DNA of 64,000 nt, from contig NZ_JAGGLM010000012.1 in NCBI RefSeq assembly GCF_017874415.1, positions 1-64,000 of the forward strand, written 5' to 3'. Positions 40,070-48,806 of this stretch are shown here, in pieces. Origin of the DNA: Clostridium algifaecis. Lineage in GTDB: Bacteria > Bacillota > Clostridia > Clostridiales > Clostridiaceae. A program made the translations under genes and the position numbers. Under the pieces are notes generated by a model. It saw only the letters and a list, made by a program, of their open reading frames with translations, made no database searches and was not told where the DNA came from. How positions within the stretch are numbered: position 1 is the first letter of the stretch; each line of letters starts with the position of its first letter.

Positions 40070-40564
40070 ATGTTTAAAGCAGGTGAAAGTATGGATGAAG
40101 ACAAGTTTTTTACTTTTAATGAATATATGAAAAAAGATGAAAATCTTTTAACTGCCTCAATGGAAGATTATGTTGAAATGATTTATAGATTATCAATAGA
40201 TTGCGGCTTTACAAGAGTGCATGATCTATCGGAATCACTGAATGTTCAGCCCCCTTCCGTCACTAAAATGATACAGAAGCTGTCAAAGCTTAAAATTCTA
40301 AAGTATGAAAAATATGGAGTTGTAATGCTCGAGAACAGTGGTATAAAAATAGCCAAATATCTTGTGCACAGACACAAAACTATAGAAAAATTTTTAAAGC
40401 TTATAGGAGTGAATGATGAGAAAATTTTACAAGAAACAGAAAAAATGGAGCATACTATAGATAAACAAACTGTAGATTGCTTTGATAAATATGTGAAATT
40501 TATAGATGATAACCCATATATAGATTTACAATTTAAAAATTACAAAGAGTCAACAAATAACTAA
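40070..40564 (+). CDS. mntR: Manganese-dependent transcriptional regulator MntR (DtxR family)
   Basis: A winged-helix regulator of 164 residues. All six metal ligands of the Bacillus MntR site appear in order: Asp and Glu in SMEDYVEMIY, His in LVHRHKTIE, then Glu, Glu and His in ETEKMEHTI. The recognition helix is in NVQPPSVTKMIQKLSKL. There is no C-terminal SH3-like domain, as in MntR. Two starts compete: ATG at 40070 (AAGGA 4 nt away) and ATG at 40091 (AGGTG 5 nt away). It probably represses the divergent mntH and perhaps itself. Confidence 0.93.
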   Translation: MFKAGESMDEDKFFTFNEYMKKDENLLTASMEDYVEMIYRLSIDCGFTRVHDLSESLNVQPPSVTKMIQKLSKLKILKYEKYGVVMLENSGIKIAKYLVHRHKTIEKFLKLIGVNDEKILQETEKMEHTIDKQTVDCFDKYVKFIDDNPYIDLQFKNYKESTNN

Positions 40565-40566
40565 AA

Positions 40567-40612
40567 TAAAGAATCCCTTTACTAAAAATAAAGAGGTTCT
40601 TTCTTTATCCTT
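40567..40612 (+). terminator. Terminator after mntR
   Basis: AAAGAATCC pairs with GGTTCTTT (one mismatch) around an AT-rich loop that can itself pair CTTT with AAAG. A T-rich stretch follows. Confidence 0.6.
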
Positions 40613-40677
40613 TCCTTATTAAAATTATGTTATAATTAATAAGTAAAATAAATTTAAGATGATATTGGGGGGTTAAC

Positions 40678-41487
40678 ATGGCTGATAAGTTAGAACTACT
40701 AAAAGAAAATCTCAAGAAATTTGAAAGTGCCGTTGTTGCGTTTTCAGGTGGAGTAGACAGCACTTTTCTCTTAAAAGTTGCACACGAAGTTCTAGGTAAT
40801 AATGTTATTGCTGTAACTGCTACTTCTTCTACATATCCTAAAAGAGAATTAAATGAGGCTAAAAAATATGCTAAATCCATGGAAGTAAAACATATAATCA
40901 TAAATTCTGAAGAATTGGATATTAAGGGATATGCTAAAAATCCTGTAAATAGATGCTATTATTGCAAAAAAGAATTGTTTTCAAAGCTTCAAAATGTTGC
41001 AAAAGAAAACGGTGCAAAATATGTCTTTGATGGTTCCAATCTTGATGATACCGGAGATTACAGGCCGGGAATGGAAGCTGCAAAAGAACTCGGTGTAGTA
41101 AGTCCACTAAAGGATGCCAAACTAACTAAAGATGATATAAGAGCATACTCCAAAGAAATGGGCCTTCCAACATGGAACAAGCCATCTTTTGCATGCCTGT
41201 CCTCAAGATTTCCATACGGAAATGAAATAAACAGCAAAAAATTAAAGATGGTAGAGGATTCGGAACAATTCTTACTTGATCTCGGTTTCAAACAGGTAAG
41301 AGTAAGATATCATGGACAAATTGCAAGAATAGAAGTTGCCCCTGATGAAAGAAGTAAATTTTTTGATTTAGATATTATGGACAAAGTTGGGAAAAAGCTT
41401 AAAGAAATAGGTTTTACTTATGTAACTTTAGATGTTTCAGGCTATAAAACTGGAAGTATGAATGCCGGGTTAAAAGTTAATAATTAA
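40678..41487 (+). CDS. larE: ATP-dependent sacrificial sulfur transferase LarE
   Basis: LarE donates sulfur to the nickel-pincer nucleotide cofactor of lactate racemase and related enzymes. The 269 residues show the PP-loop SGGVDSTFLL, and C173 in PSFACLSSRFPYG, the position of the sacrificial cysteine in Lactobacillus LarE. C93 and C96 (NRCYYCKKELF) form an extra CxxC; some LarE proteins instead carry an iron-sulfur cluster. ATG follows GGGGGG. No larA, larB or larC is in the window, so the partner genes must be elsewhere, or this member serves another pathway. Confidence 0.9.
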   Translation: MADKLELLKENLKKFESAVVAFSGGVDSTFLLKVAHEVLGNNVIAVTATSSTYPKRELNEAKKYAKSMEVKHIIINSEELDIKGYAKNPVNRCYYCKKELFSKLQNVAKENGAKYVFDGSNLDDTGDYRPGMEAAKELGVVSPLKDAKLTKDDIRAYSKEMGLPTWNKPSFACLSSRFPYGNEINSKKLKMVEDSEQFLLDLGFKQVRVRYHGQIARIEVAPDERSKFFDLDIMDKVGKKLKEIGFTYVTLDVSGYKTGSMNAGLKVNN

Positions 41488-41504
41488 TAGTTAAGAAATA
41501 TTTC

Positions 41505-41547
41505 AAGGGGCTGTCCACTAATTTTTTAGTGCGACAGCCCCTTTCTT
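41505..41547 (+). terminator. Hairpin terminator after larE (shared-sequence type)
   Basis: AAGGGGCTGTC with ACTAA pairs with TTAGT and GACAGCCCCTT, followed by TTTC. Its arms are nearly identical to the hairpin at 56559-56610. Confidence 0.8.
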
Positions 41548-41668
41548 AATTATCATCTAATAATTGTTAATCATGCATATTTTTCTGATGGAATAGTTTT
41601 TTATGCCTGAACTCCCAGTGATTTAATATAGATATCTTCTGTAATCATTGTTAAGATAGCATATGTAG

Positions 41669-41791
41669 ACAAGCCTAAATCTCAACAAAATGAGATACGG
41701 GGGATACATTATTTGGGGTGAATCTTTTTTTAAAAGGTAGGGTATCTCTGCCCGAACCCGTCAGCTAACCTCGTAGGCAAACAGGGAGGAA
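41669..41791 (+). ncRNA. c-di-AMP riboswitch (ydaO/yuaA class)
   Basis: The diagnostic conserved blocks of the ydaO-yuaA RNA are present in order: GATACGGGGGATAC, TTGGGGTGAATC, AGGTAGGGTATCTCTGCC and CCGAACCCGTCAGCTAACC then TCGTAGGC. It ends just before the ribosome site AGGGAGG of the LysM/SleB hydrolase gene. In Bacillota this class is usually an OFF switch for cell-wall hydrolases and osmolyte genes when c-di-AMP is high. I see no T-run terminator between aptamer and gene, so control may act at another step. Confidence 0.9.
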
Positions 41792-41799
41792 AATTAATT

Positions 41800-42561
41800 A
41801 TGAATTTTAAAAAAATCAGAACAATCTTTTTTGCCGCGGCATTTTCAATGCTGTCTTTCACAAATGTATATGCAGCCAGTTACACTATTAAACCTTATGA
41901 CTCACTTTATAAAATAGGGTTATTATTTAAAACCACTCCAGACACTATAATGAAAAATAACAATCTTGCTACAAGTCAAATATACCCGAATCAGGTTCTG
42001 AAAATTGATTCAAAAACTTACACAGTACAACCATCTGATACTCTTTATTTAATAGCAAAAAAATATAATATATCTATTGATGCATTAATAGCAGCCAATA
42101 ATACAGCAAGATATATATATCCCGGTCAAATACTCAATATCCCTGGTGGAATTGTTTTTAAAGGGACAAGCTCTACAAAATCACCTATAGTTCCATACAC
42201 TCAAAGTGACTTAGATTTACTTGCAAGGCTAGTAACTGCAGAAGCGGAAACTGAACCTTATACAGCAAAGGTTGCAGTAGCAGCTGTTGTATTAAATAGA
42301 GTAAAAAGTTCTCAGTTTCCATCTACTATAAAGGATGTAATCTATGAAAAATCCTCTGGATATTATCAGTTTACTCCAGTATCAAATGGATGGATAAACA
42401 AGACAGCTTCTGCTGATTCAAAAAAGGCTGCACTTGAAGCTTTATACGGTTCTGATCCAACAAAAGGTGCTATTTATTACTTTGACGATTCTGCTACAAA
42501 TAAATGGCTCTGGTCAAGACCTTTAGCTTTGAAAGTTGGAAAAATGATATTTACCTACTAA
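41800..42561 (+). CDS. Secreted LysM/SleB-type cell-wall hydrolase
   Basis: A 253-residue exported peptidoglycan hydrolase. A signal peptide ends near NVYAAS (residue 26). Two LysM domains follow at about 27-69 and 72-114 (YTIKPYDSLYKIGLLF, YTVQPSDTLYLIAKKYN). The C-terminal 120 residues are a SleB/CwlJ hydrolase domain (LARLVTAEAETEPYTAKVAVAAVVLNRV, KDVIYEKSSGYYQFTPV) with the probable catalytic Glu in AEAE. The c-di-AMP riboswitch upstream ties its expression to turgor and wall homeostasis. SleB family members also act in spore germination. Confidence 0.93.
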   Translation: MNFKKIRTIFFAAAFSMLSFTNVYAASYTIKPYDSLYKIGLLFKTTPDTIMKNNNLATSQIYPNQVLKIDSKTYTVQPSDTLYLIAKKYNISIDALIAANNTARYIYPGQILNIPGGIVFKGTSSTKSPIVPYTQSDLDLLARLVTAEAETEPYTAKVAVAAVVLNRVKSSQFPSTIKDVIYEKSSGYYQFTPVSNGWINKTASADSKKAALEALYGSDPTKGAIYYFDDSATNKWLWSRPLALKVGKMIFTY

Positions 42562-42580
42562 TTTAAATTAGCAGGTAAAA

Positions 42581-42627
42581 AATAGGATAAGGTGAGCCAT
42601 ATGGTTCACCTTATCCTATTTTTATAA
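42581..42627. terminator. Strong bidirectional terminator
   Basis: An 18-bp stem (42581-42598 with 42603-42620) has a 4-nt loop and one G-U pair, with T-runs on both strands. It separates the hydrolase gene from the convergent aminotransferase. Confidence 0.95.
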
Positions 42628-42648
42628 ATTAAAACATACATTAACTAT

Positions 42649-43833
42649 CTAAATATATTTTTTTGCAAGTTTATCAAAGCTGTCTAAAGACCTTTCTATC
42701 TGTTCATATGAAATACAGTATGATAGTCTGAAATGACCCGGACACTTAAAAGACGAACCTGGAACTATAAGTAAATTAAATTTCTTTGCTTCCTTTGCAA
42801 ATTCTTTGTCATCTGGAATTAAAGACTTAGGAAATAAATAGAAAGCTCCTTCTGGTTTTACACAGGAAAATCCTATTTTTACAAGGTGGTTATAAAGAAG
42901 ATCTCTATTTTTCTTATATATATTGACATCTACTTTTGAATCAATGCATTTTGCAATTACTCTCTGAAACATGGATGGAGCATTTACAAATCCTAAAATT
43001 CTATTTGCAACATTAAGAGCAGCCATTACATCTTTAAAATCATCCATTTCAGTATTACAAACTACATATCCTATTCTCTCACCAGGAAGTGAAAGTGATT
43101 TGCTATAGGAATATCCTACAATTGAATTTCTATAATAATTTAATATGTAAGGAACCTTCACCCCATCATATGCTATTTCTCTGTAAGGTTCATCTGAAAT
43201 TAAATATATACTGCTGTTAAGTTGCTGCTGTTTTCTCTCAAGAACTTCCCCTAACTCCTTAATAAGCTTTTCTGAATAAACTATACCTGTTGGATTATTT
43301 GGTGAATTTATTATTACTGCCTTTGTTTTACTATTTATTGCATCTTCAAGTGCATTTAAATCAGGTTCAAAAGTTTCTGTATTTGATGGAACAATTACAA
43401 GCTGTCCATCAAAATTTTTTACATAGTTTTCATATTCTCCAAAGAATGGTGAAAAAGTAATAACTTCATCTCCCGGGTTCAAAAGAGTCTTTAAAACAAT
43501 ATTCAAACCACCTGCAGCACCACATGTCATTATAAGATTATCCTCAGTCAGTTTCAAATCATACTTTTTATTAATATGTTTTGCAATTATATCCCTTACA
43601 TCCTCATAGCCTGAATTGCTCATATATCCATGAACTAAATTTGGAGATTCTTCAGATAATATTTCTGTTATTGCTTTTTTTATATCTTCTGGTGGCTCTA
43701 CATTTGGGTTTCCAAGGCTGTAATCAAACACATTTTCTGCACCATATATAGCTGCTAATCTTTTTCCTTCTTCAAACATTGCCCTTATTATAGAACTTTT
43801 AGATACATAATCCTTCATTTTATCAGATATCAT
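42649..43833 (-). CDS. Class I/II PLP-dependent aminotransferase
   Basis: Fold-type I aminotransferase (AspC/PatA-like) of 394 residues. The substrate loop is SLGNPNVEPPE, the cofactor contacts are NSPNNPTG and D214 in SDEPYREI, and the PLP lysine is K245 in SYSKSLSLPGERIGYV, with the C-terminal Arg in FRLSYC. It may use aspartate, aromatic or other amino acids. It lies 19 bp downstream of the DUF815 ATPase gene in one transcript. ATG is preceded by GGAGG. Confidence 0.9.
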   Translation of the reverse strand: MISDKMKDYVSKSSIIRAMFEEGKRLAAIYGAENVFDYSLGNPNVEPPEDIKKAITEILSEESPNLVHGYMSNSGYEDVRDIIAKHINKKYDLKLTEDNLIMTCGAAGGLNIVLKTLLNPGDEVITFSPFFGEYENYVKNFDGQLVIVPSNTETFEPDLNALEDAINSKTKAVIINSPNNPTGIVYSEKLIKELGEVLERKQQQLNSSIYLISDEPYREIAYDGVKVPYILNYYRNSIVGYSYSKSLSLPGERIGYVVCNTEMDDFKDVMAALNVANRILGFVNAPSMFQRVIAKCIDSKVDVNIYKKNRDLLYNHLVKIGFSCVKPEGAFYLFPKSLIPDDKEFAKEAKKFNLLIVPGSSFKCPGHFRLSYCISYEQIERSLDSFDKLAKKYI

Positions 43834-43852
43834 ATTTATTCCTCCAATATTT

Positions 43853-45202
43853 TTATTTATTTTCTATTTTATTTTTCCCTTCTATCCAATCAATAAATTG
43901 TACAGCTGTCCTTGCGGAAGGTCCGTTATACCACATTTCCCATTTTACAGCTTCTCTATGAAGAGTCTTCCTGTCAATTTTTAATTTTCTTTTATCTGCA
44001 ATTCCATCTACAATTTCTAAGTATCTTTTCTTATCAGGAGATGAAAATAGTACATTTATACCAAATCTATCTGCAAGAGAAAGTTTTTCCTGCCTGCTGT
44101 CACCATAATGTATTTCCCCATCACCACGCTGAGATTTAGCAGAATCCCTATCGCTGAAATATTCTTTTACCAGATGCCTCCTATTTGAAGTTGCATATAT
44201 TAAAATATTTCTTGATTTGCTTTCAATTCCACCCTCAAGTATAGATTTAAGTGCTGTATAACTTTCTTCATTATCTCCAAATACCAAATCATCTATAAAT
44301 ATAATAAATTTCTGAGGTTTATCCTTTAATTGTCTTATTATATCAGGAAAATCTATAATATGAGCTTTAGGCAGCTCTATCATTCGAAGCCCATCTTTAT
44401 AATATTTATTAAGTATTGCTTTCACAGTAGATGATTTTCCTGTCCCCCTGTCACCATATAAAAGCACATTGTTGGACGGGAATCCTTTTAAAAATTGAAC
44501 AGTGTTCTCTATTACAATTTTTCTTTCGTTTTCATATCCTATAAAATCTGAAAGCTCCACTGGATCTGGATTGCTTATACACTTAAACTGTGACTTTCCA
44601 TCAACATATTCCCATACAAATGCCCTGTAAAATGCAAATATGCCACAGCCATAATTTTGATGAAATTTTTTCAAATCATAAATGCATTCATTCCAATTAT
44701 CGCTGTTATATAAGCTCTCCTTAATCAATTTTATATGTTCTGGAATATTTGTAAGATCAAGTTTTTCTACTTCGCCCCATTGTGGAAATTCTTCTATTAC
44801 ATTTTTAAACTTATTCTTATCAAAAATCTTCAAAAGTCTGTCCTTTATAAAGCTGCCCTTCAAGCTGGCAATAAATTGAAGTTTTTTCAAATCATTAGCT
44901 GCAGCATCTTCAATATTTTTATGCTTCTCTATCCTTGAAAAAGCATTTTCATCAAACAAAATTTTGTTTATAATATACTCCTTTAAGGAATTCGTCCCGC
45001 TTTCTGAAAGATTAAAGAAAAAATTATTATATAATTCTGCTGTATGGTCTAGTTCTACTTTTTCGCCATCTGCATAATTCAAAAATAAATATAAACTATT
45101 TACAACTTTATCCTTCAGTAAATTTCTATAAACTGAAATTGAATTTAGTGAAAGTTTTGCATTTTTAATGTCAAAACTTACATTTGAATTTGTATTTTCC
45201 AT
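43853..45202 (-). CDS. DUF815 AAA-type ATPase
   Basis: A 449-residue cytoplasmic protein. Residues 1-215 are a helical region of unknown role. Residues 216-449 are an AAA ATPase with Walker A at 250-257 (GDRGTGKS), Walker B at 301-305 (IFIDD), the sensor region ILIYATSNRRHLV, and an Arg-rich C-terminal lid, as in the DUF815 family. The family is widespread in bacteria without a settled function. ATG lies behind GGGGG. It is followed by the aminotransferase gene. Confidence 0.87.
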   Translation of the reverse strand: MENTNSNVSFDIKNAKLSLNSISVYRNLLKDKVVNSLYLFLNYADGEKVELDHTAELYNNFFFNLSESGTNSLKEYIINKILFDENAFSRIEKHKNIEDAAANDLKKLQFIASLKGSFIKDRLLKIFDKNKFKNVIEEFPQWGEVEKLDLTNIPEHIKLIKESLYNSDNWNECIYDLKKFHQNYGCGIFAFYRAFVWEYVDGKSQFKCISNPDPVELSDFIGYENERKIVIENTVQFLKGFPSNNVLLYGDRGTGKSSTVKAILNKYYKDGLRMIELPKAHIIDFPDIIRQLKDKPQKFIIFIDDLVFGDNEESYTALKSILEGGIESKSRNILIYATSNRRHLVKEYFSDRDSAKSQRGDGEIHYGDSRQEKLSLADRFGINVLFSSPDKKRYLEIVDGIADKRKLKIDRKTLHREAVKWEMWYNGPSARTAVQFIDWIEGKNKIENK

Positions 45203-45317
45203 AAAAAGCCCCCTAAATTTGGAAATTGATTTTAGAATAAGTTTATATTTATTCTAACATAATAATCCAACTTTTTTAATCGTTTTAAACGACAAAAGCA
45301 TTTCGTGTAACAAATAT

Positions 45318-46466
45318 CTATTTCTTTTTAAGAACTAAATAATGTACAGAGACAATAAATATATAAACATAGAAAACTATTTGAATTATAAAAACATACG
45401 TAATTTTTATTCCACCTGCAAATCCTATCATATAAGTTAAAAACATAGCACCAAAATTATTAAATATCACCATGACAGATGAAGTAGAAGTAATATCTTT
45501 CCTTTCAACATTTTGTATAATATGTCCCTGTAATGCAGGATATATCAGTGACATAGTCAAACCAATAATGCCAATTCCTATTAATGCCTGAATTTTACTT
45601 GTACCAGATAATATTATAAATATTCCTATAATAGCTATTAAAGGAGCAACCGACAAATATTCAAGTCTTCCTACTTTATATAAAAATTTGTCTCCTACAG
45701 CCCTTCCAAAAGTAAATAGAATCCAGAATCCAGAAAGAATATTTGGTACTTCAGCCTTGCTCATACCATAATATTTTTCAAGAAAACCACCCGTCCAGTT
45801 TGTAGTTGATATTTCTGCACCAACATAAAAAAATATAGCTATTGATAAAAGCAATACAAAAGATTTCTTTAATACACTAAAAGAAAATTTACTAGAAGGA
45901 ACATTATTTATATCATTTAATGATACATCGTCAATCTTAGTTGCAATAATCACAAATAGGCACATAAGTACTATATGAATAATATAAGTATAATTAAATT
46001 TCATTCCATTTCTAAGTACAAATCTGTCTATAGGCAATATTAAAATTCCACCTAAACCAAAACAAGCATTATAAAGTCCAAATTTCTGATATCTTTTAGG
46101 CAATAGTGAAAGCATTGCACTTAAAAACACATAATTCATACCAATTGCTAATCCTGCTATAAAGTATCCAAATAATAACACATAAAAAGATCTGGATATC
46201 AAAATTATAAAGCTTGAAAAAATCACACATGAAAATCCCGTATATATTCCTTTTTTTATTCCCAATGCCGGCATTAATTTTGCACCTACTATACTCATTA
46301 CAAACGAAGCAAAATAAACTACCGGTGGAAGTATTGCAATCGTATTGCCGGATAAATTATATGTTTTCTCTATTGTAGTTATGAAGGGTGACATAGTGTT
46401 TGAAAATAAAGATAAAAGAAAAGAACCTAAAAATACAATAATCATGTTTTTTAAATCTTTATTCAT
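45318..46466 (-). CDS. MFS transporter
   Basis: A 12-helix major facilitator of 382 residues. The first helices (MIIVFLGSFLLSLFSN) and the A-like loop GAKLMPALGIKKGIYTG fit the family. The TNWTGGFLEKYYGMSKAE segment resembles sugar/FucP-like or YfmO-like carriers. The substrate is unknown. It stands alone between the DUF815 operon and a short receptor gene, with an AT-rich hairpin at 46501-46538 upstream. Confidence 0.85.
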   Translation of the reverse strand: MNKDLKNMIIVFLGSFLLSLFSNTMSPFITTIEKTYNLSGNTIAILPPVVYFASFVMSIVGAKLMPALGIKKGIYTGFSCVIFSSFIILISRSFYVLLFGYFIAGLAIGMNYVFLSAMLSLLPKRYQKFGLYNACFGLGGILILPIDRFVLRNGMKFNYTYIIHIVLMCLFVIIATKIDDVSLNDINNVPSSKFSFSVLKKSFVLLLSIAIFFYVGAEISTTNWTGGFLEKYYGMSKAEVPNILSGFWILFTFGRAVGDKFLYKVGRLEYLSVAPLIAIIGIFIILSGTSKIQALIGIGIIGLTMSLIYPALQGHIIQNVERKDITSTSSVMVIFNNFGAMFLTYMIGFAGGIKITYVFIIQIVFYVYIFIVSVHYLVLKKK

Positions 46467-46500
46467 TGAAGTTCTCCTAATTAAAAAAGTTTTAACAAAT

Positions 46501-46538
46501 ATTAAAATGGCTTATATATTTTATATAAGTCATTTAAT
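46501..46538. terminator. AT-rich hairpin between the receptor fragment and the MFS gene
   Basis: AATGGCTTATATA pairs with TATATAAGTCATT (one G-U pair). It lies just downstream of the receptor stop codon on the minus strand, with only a weak T-rich tail. Confidence 0.5.
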
Positions 46539-46550
46539 ATATTTATATAC

Positions 46551-47075
46551 TTATTTATTGGTATTGCCTGATATGTTTAAAAGTTTAGTTGATAATTCAC
46601 TAAGTTTTTGACTTCCAGCTGCTATTTGTTCAGCCTGAGCGGCCTGAGTCTTACTACTGCTAGAAAATTCATTTAATACATTTACTATACTGTTTATATT
46701 TTCTTTAATTTTTGCCAGTGTATCATTAATCTGTCTGGTTGAATCCTTACTATTTGCAGCAAGTTTCCTTATTTCTCCTGCTACGACTGAAAATCCTCTA
46801 CCATGTTCGCCTGCCCTGGCAGCTTCAATTGAAGCATTAAGTCCTAACAGATTTGTAGTATCTGCAATACTTTTTATGTACTTTATTATATCATCCATAC
46901 TGGATATACCTTCTTGAGTTTCATTAATCAAATTTCCTACATTTTCGCTATTACTAGACATCTTTTGTGTAGAAGTTGCCAGCTCTTCAGATGAAGCTGC
47001 CAGTTCCTGTGAAAATGCCTGTAATTCATTTGCCATTTCTATTTCCTTATTCTGTTTTTCTTCAGATACTTCCAT
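46551..47075 (-). CDS. Short soluble methyl-accepting chemotaxis signalling protein
   Basis: The 174 residues are almost only the cytoplasmic signalling hairpin of a chemoreceptor, with the tip [31 protein letters not shown] near the middle (split here by the tip turn). There is no membrane helix, HAMP or sensor domain. The ATG at 47075 lies 6 nt after GGAGGGG and is preferred to an ATG five codons upstream. It could be a functional soluble receptor (compare B. subtilis YfmS, which is longer) or the remaining end of a decayed receptor. No sensor sequence is found upstream. Confidence 0.82.
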   Translation of the reverse strand: MEVSEEKQNKEIEMANELQAFSQELAASSEELATSTQKMSSNSENVGNLINETQEGISSMDDIIKYIKSIADTTNLLGLNASIEAARAGEHGRGFSVVAGEIRKLAANSKDSTRQINDTLAKIKENINSIVNVLNEFSSSSKTQAAQAEQIAAGSQKLSELSTKLLNISGNTNK

Positions 47076-47155
47076 TCTAAACCCCTCCATAAATCAATTT
47101 TGTCATTAAAAATATTTTATTTATGTATTAAGTATACCAAATATTAGTGCTTACG

Positions 47156-48268
47156 TTAACTATAATACTGATAATAATGACATTTTAGTTTGCCATTGTA
47201 AAGTTTTCTGTTCTTGTTTGATTTTTTACCAAAATGTTTTTCAAAACCATCATGGGCTGTTATTATAAAATATGACCATCCCTTAAGTTTTGAAAATACG
47301 CTTCCAATATCTTCATAAAGTTTTTCAGCTTCTTTTAGTTCTCCGAGTCTTTCTCCATATGGTGGATTGCTTATTATAAAGCCACATGTCTTTTTTGATG
47401 TAAAATCCTGAACAGGCATTTTTTTAAATTCTATACAATCTGACACACCTGCCTTTTTAGCATTGATCCTTGCAGTACTAATTACCCATCCATCTATATC
47501 AGATGCCATTATAGCAAGTTTATTGTCATTTATAGAATTTTTGGCATATCTTCTTAAATCTTCCCATATATCTTGCGGAATTATGCCCCATTGTTCTGAA
47601 ACGAATCTTCTATTCAGGCCAGGTGCTATATTTTTTCCTATCAAGGCTGCTTCAATGGCAATAGTTCCTGAACCACACATAGGATCGCATAATGTTATCG
47701 ATGGCTCCCATTTGCTTAAAAGCACCAGGGCTGCTGCAAGAGTTTCTTTAATTGGTGCACCCCCGGAATTTTTTCTGTATCCCCTTTTGTGAAGCCCCTC
47801 ACCCGAGGTATCTACGGTTAACGTAACTATATCCTTCAATATTCCTACTTCTATTTTATACTCCGCACCTGTTTCCTCAAATTTTTCTAAATTGTATTTA
47901 CTCTTCATAGCTTCAACTACTGCCTTTTTAACTATGGACTGACAATCAGGAACACTGTGCAATTTTGACTTAACTGACTTTCCCGTTATATGCATAAAGG
48001 CATCTTCAGGCATAAGTCCTGCCCAATCAACAGAACGTGTACCCTGAAAAAGTTCTTCAAAACTCTCCGCTTTAAATTCTGCCATTTTTATAAGTACCCT
48101 GTCAGCTGTTCTAAGCCATAAATTACAGGTAACTATATCCATCTCGTCACCACTAAAAGTTACTTTTCCATTTTCTACTTTCAAATCATCATATCCAAGA
48201 TTTTTAAGTTCTTTTGCCACTACAGATTCAAGTCCAAAGGTAGCGGTTGCAATCAATGTATAATCCAT
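47156..48268 (-). CDS. THUMP-domain 23S rRNA N2-guanine methyltransferase (RlmL/YpsC type)
   Basis: A 370-residue RNA methyltransferase. The N-terminal ferredoxin-like and THUMP domains (about 1-155) include GLESVVAKELKNLGY and FMHITGKSVKSKLHS. The catalytic Rossmann domain has LCDPMCGSGTIAIEAAL (SAM binding) and the target motif IISNPPYGERLG. It matches the RlmL N-terminal module alone, without the RlmK half fused in E. coli. It most likely makes m2G in 23S rRNA; the exact position is not proven. Confidence 0.9.
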   Translation of the reverse strand: MDYTLIATATFGLESVVAKELKNLGYDDLKVENGKVTFSGDEMDIVTCNLWLRTADRVLIKMAEFKAESFEELFQGTRSVDWAGLMPEDAFMHITGKSVKSKLHSVPDCQSIVKKAVVEAMKSKYNLEKFEETGAEYKIEVGILKDIVTLTVDTSGEGLHKRGYRKNSGGAPIKETLAAALVLLSKWEPSITLCDPMCGSGTIAIEAALIGKNIAPGLNRRFVSEQWGIIPQDIWEDLRRYAKNSINDNKLAIMASDIDGWVISTARINAKKAGVSDCIEFKKMPVQDFTSKKTCGFIISNPPYGERLGELKEAEKLYEDIGSVFSKLKGWSYFIITAHDGFEKHFGKKSNKNRKLYNGKLKCHYYQYYS

Positions 48269-48335
48269 TTTTACTCTCCTATTATAATATAGTCATGAGG
48301 TTATCATACAATACTAGTTTAAACAATTCAATAAT

Positions 48336-48382
48336 AAATACCCCATAAACTTTATATAAAAAATTTTGGGGTATTTATATTT
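48336..48382. terminator. Terminator after panD
   Basis: AAATACCCCA (48336-48345) pairs with TGGGGTATTT (48367-48376). The T-rich tail is better on the plus strand; on the minus strand it follows panD by about 20 bp. Confidence 0.6.
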
Positions 48383-48395
48383 TTATCTTTTAATA

Positions 48396-48779
48396 TTATT
48401 TTATTTCTCCATGTCTTTCATAATTCGTTACTTCTGAAATGGAGTTGTCATCATTCACAAATACTACTGTTGGCTTATACTCTCTAGCTTCACAATCATC
48501 CATCTGTCCATAAGTCATAAGAATAACTTTATCACCTGGTTGTACATATCTTGCAGCCGCACCATTAAGACAAACTACTTTACTTCCTCTTTTACCAGCT
48601 ATAACATACGTTTCAAGTCTGCTTGCATTGTTTACATTTACCACTTGAATTTTTTCATATTCAATTATATTTGCATTATCCATCAATTTTTTATCAATTG
48701 TTATACTTCCTACATAATTAAGATTTGCTTCCGTAACTGTCGCCCTGTGAATTTTAGATTTTAGTATGTTTATCTGCAT
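48396..48779 (-). CDS. panD: Aspartate 1-decarboxylase proenzyme
   Basis: PanD makes beta-alanine from aspartate. It is a pyruvoyl enzyme that self-cleaves at Gly24-Ser25, visible as NYVGSITID. The 127 residues (from the ATG at 48779, which has AGGAGG 7 nt upstream) match the usual length. An ATG seven codons earlier is not preferred. The conserved [19 protein letters not shown] is present. It is the last gene of the pantothenate operon. Confidence 0.97.
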   Translation of the reverse strand: MQINILKSKIHRATVTEANLNYVGSITIDKKLMDNANIIEYEKIQVVNVNNASRLETYVIAGKRGSKVVCLNGAAARYVQPGDKVILMTYGQMDDCEAREYKPTVVFVNDDNSISEVTNYERHGEIK

Positions 48780-48806
48780 AATTTTCCTCCTAAGTTCCAA
48801 ATAAAT

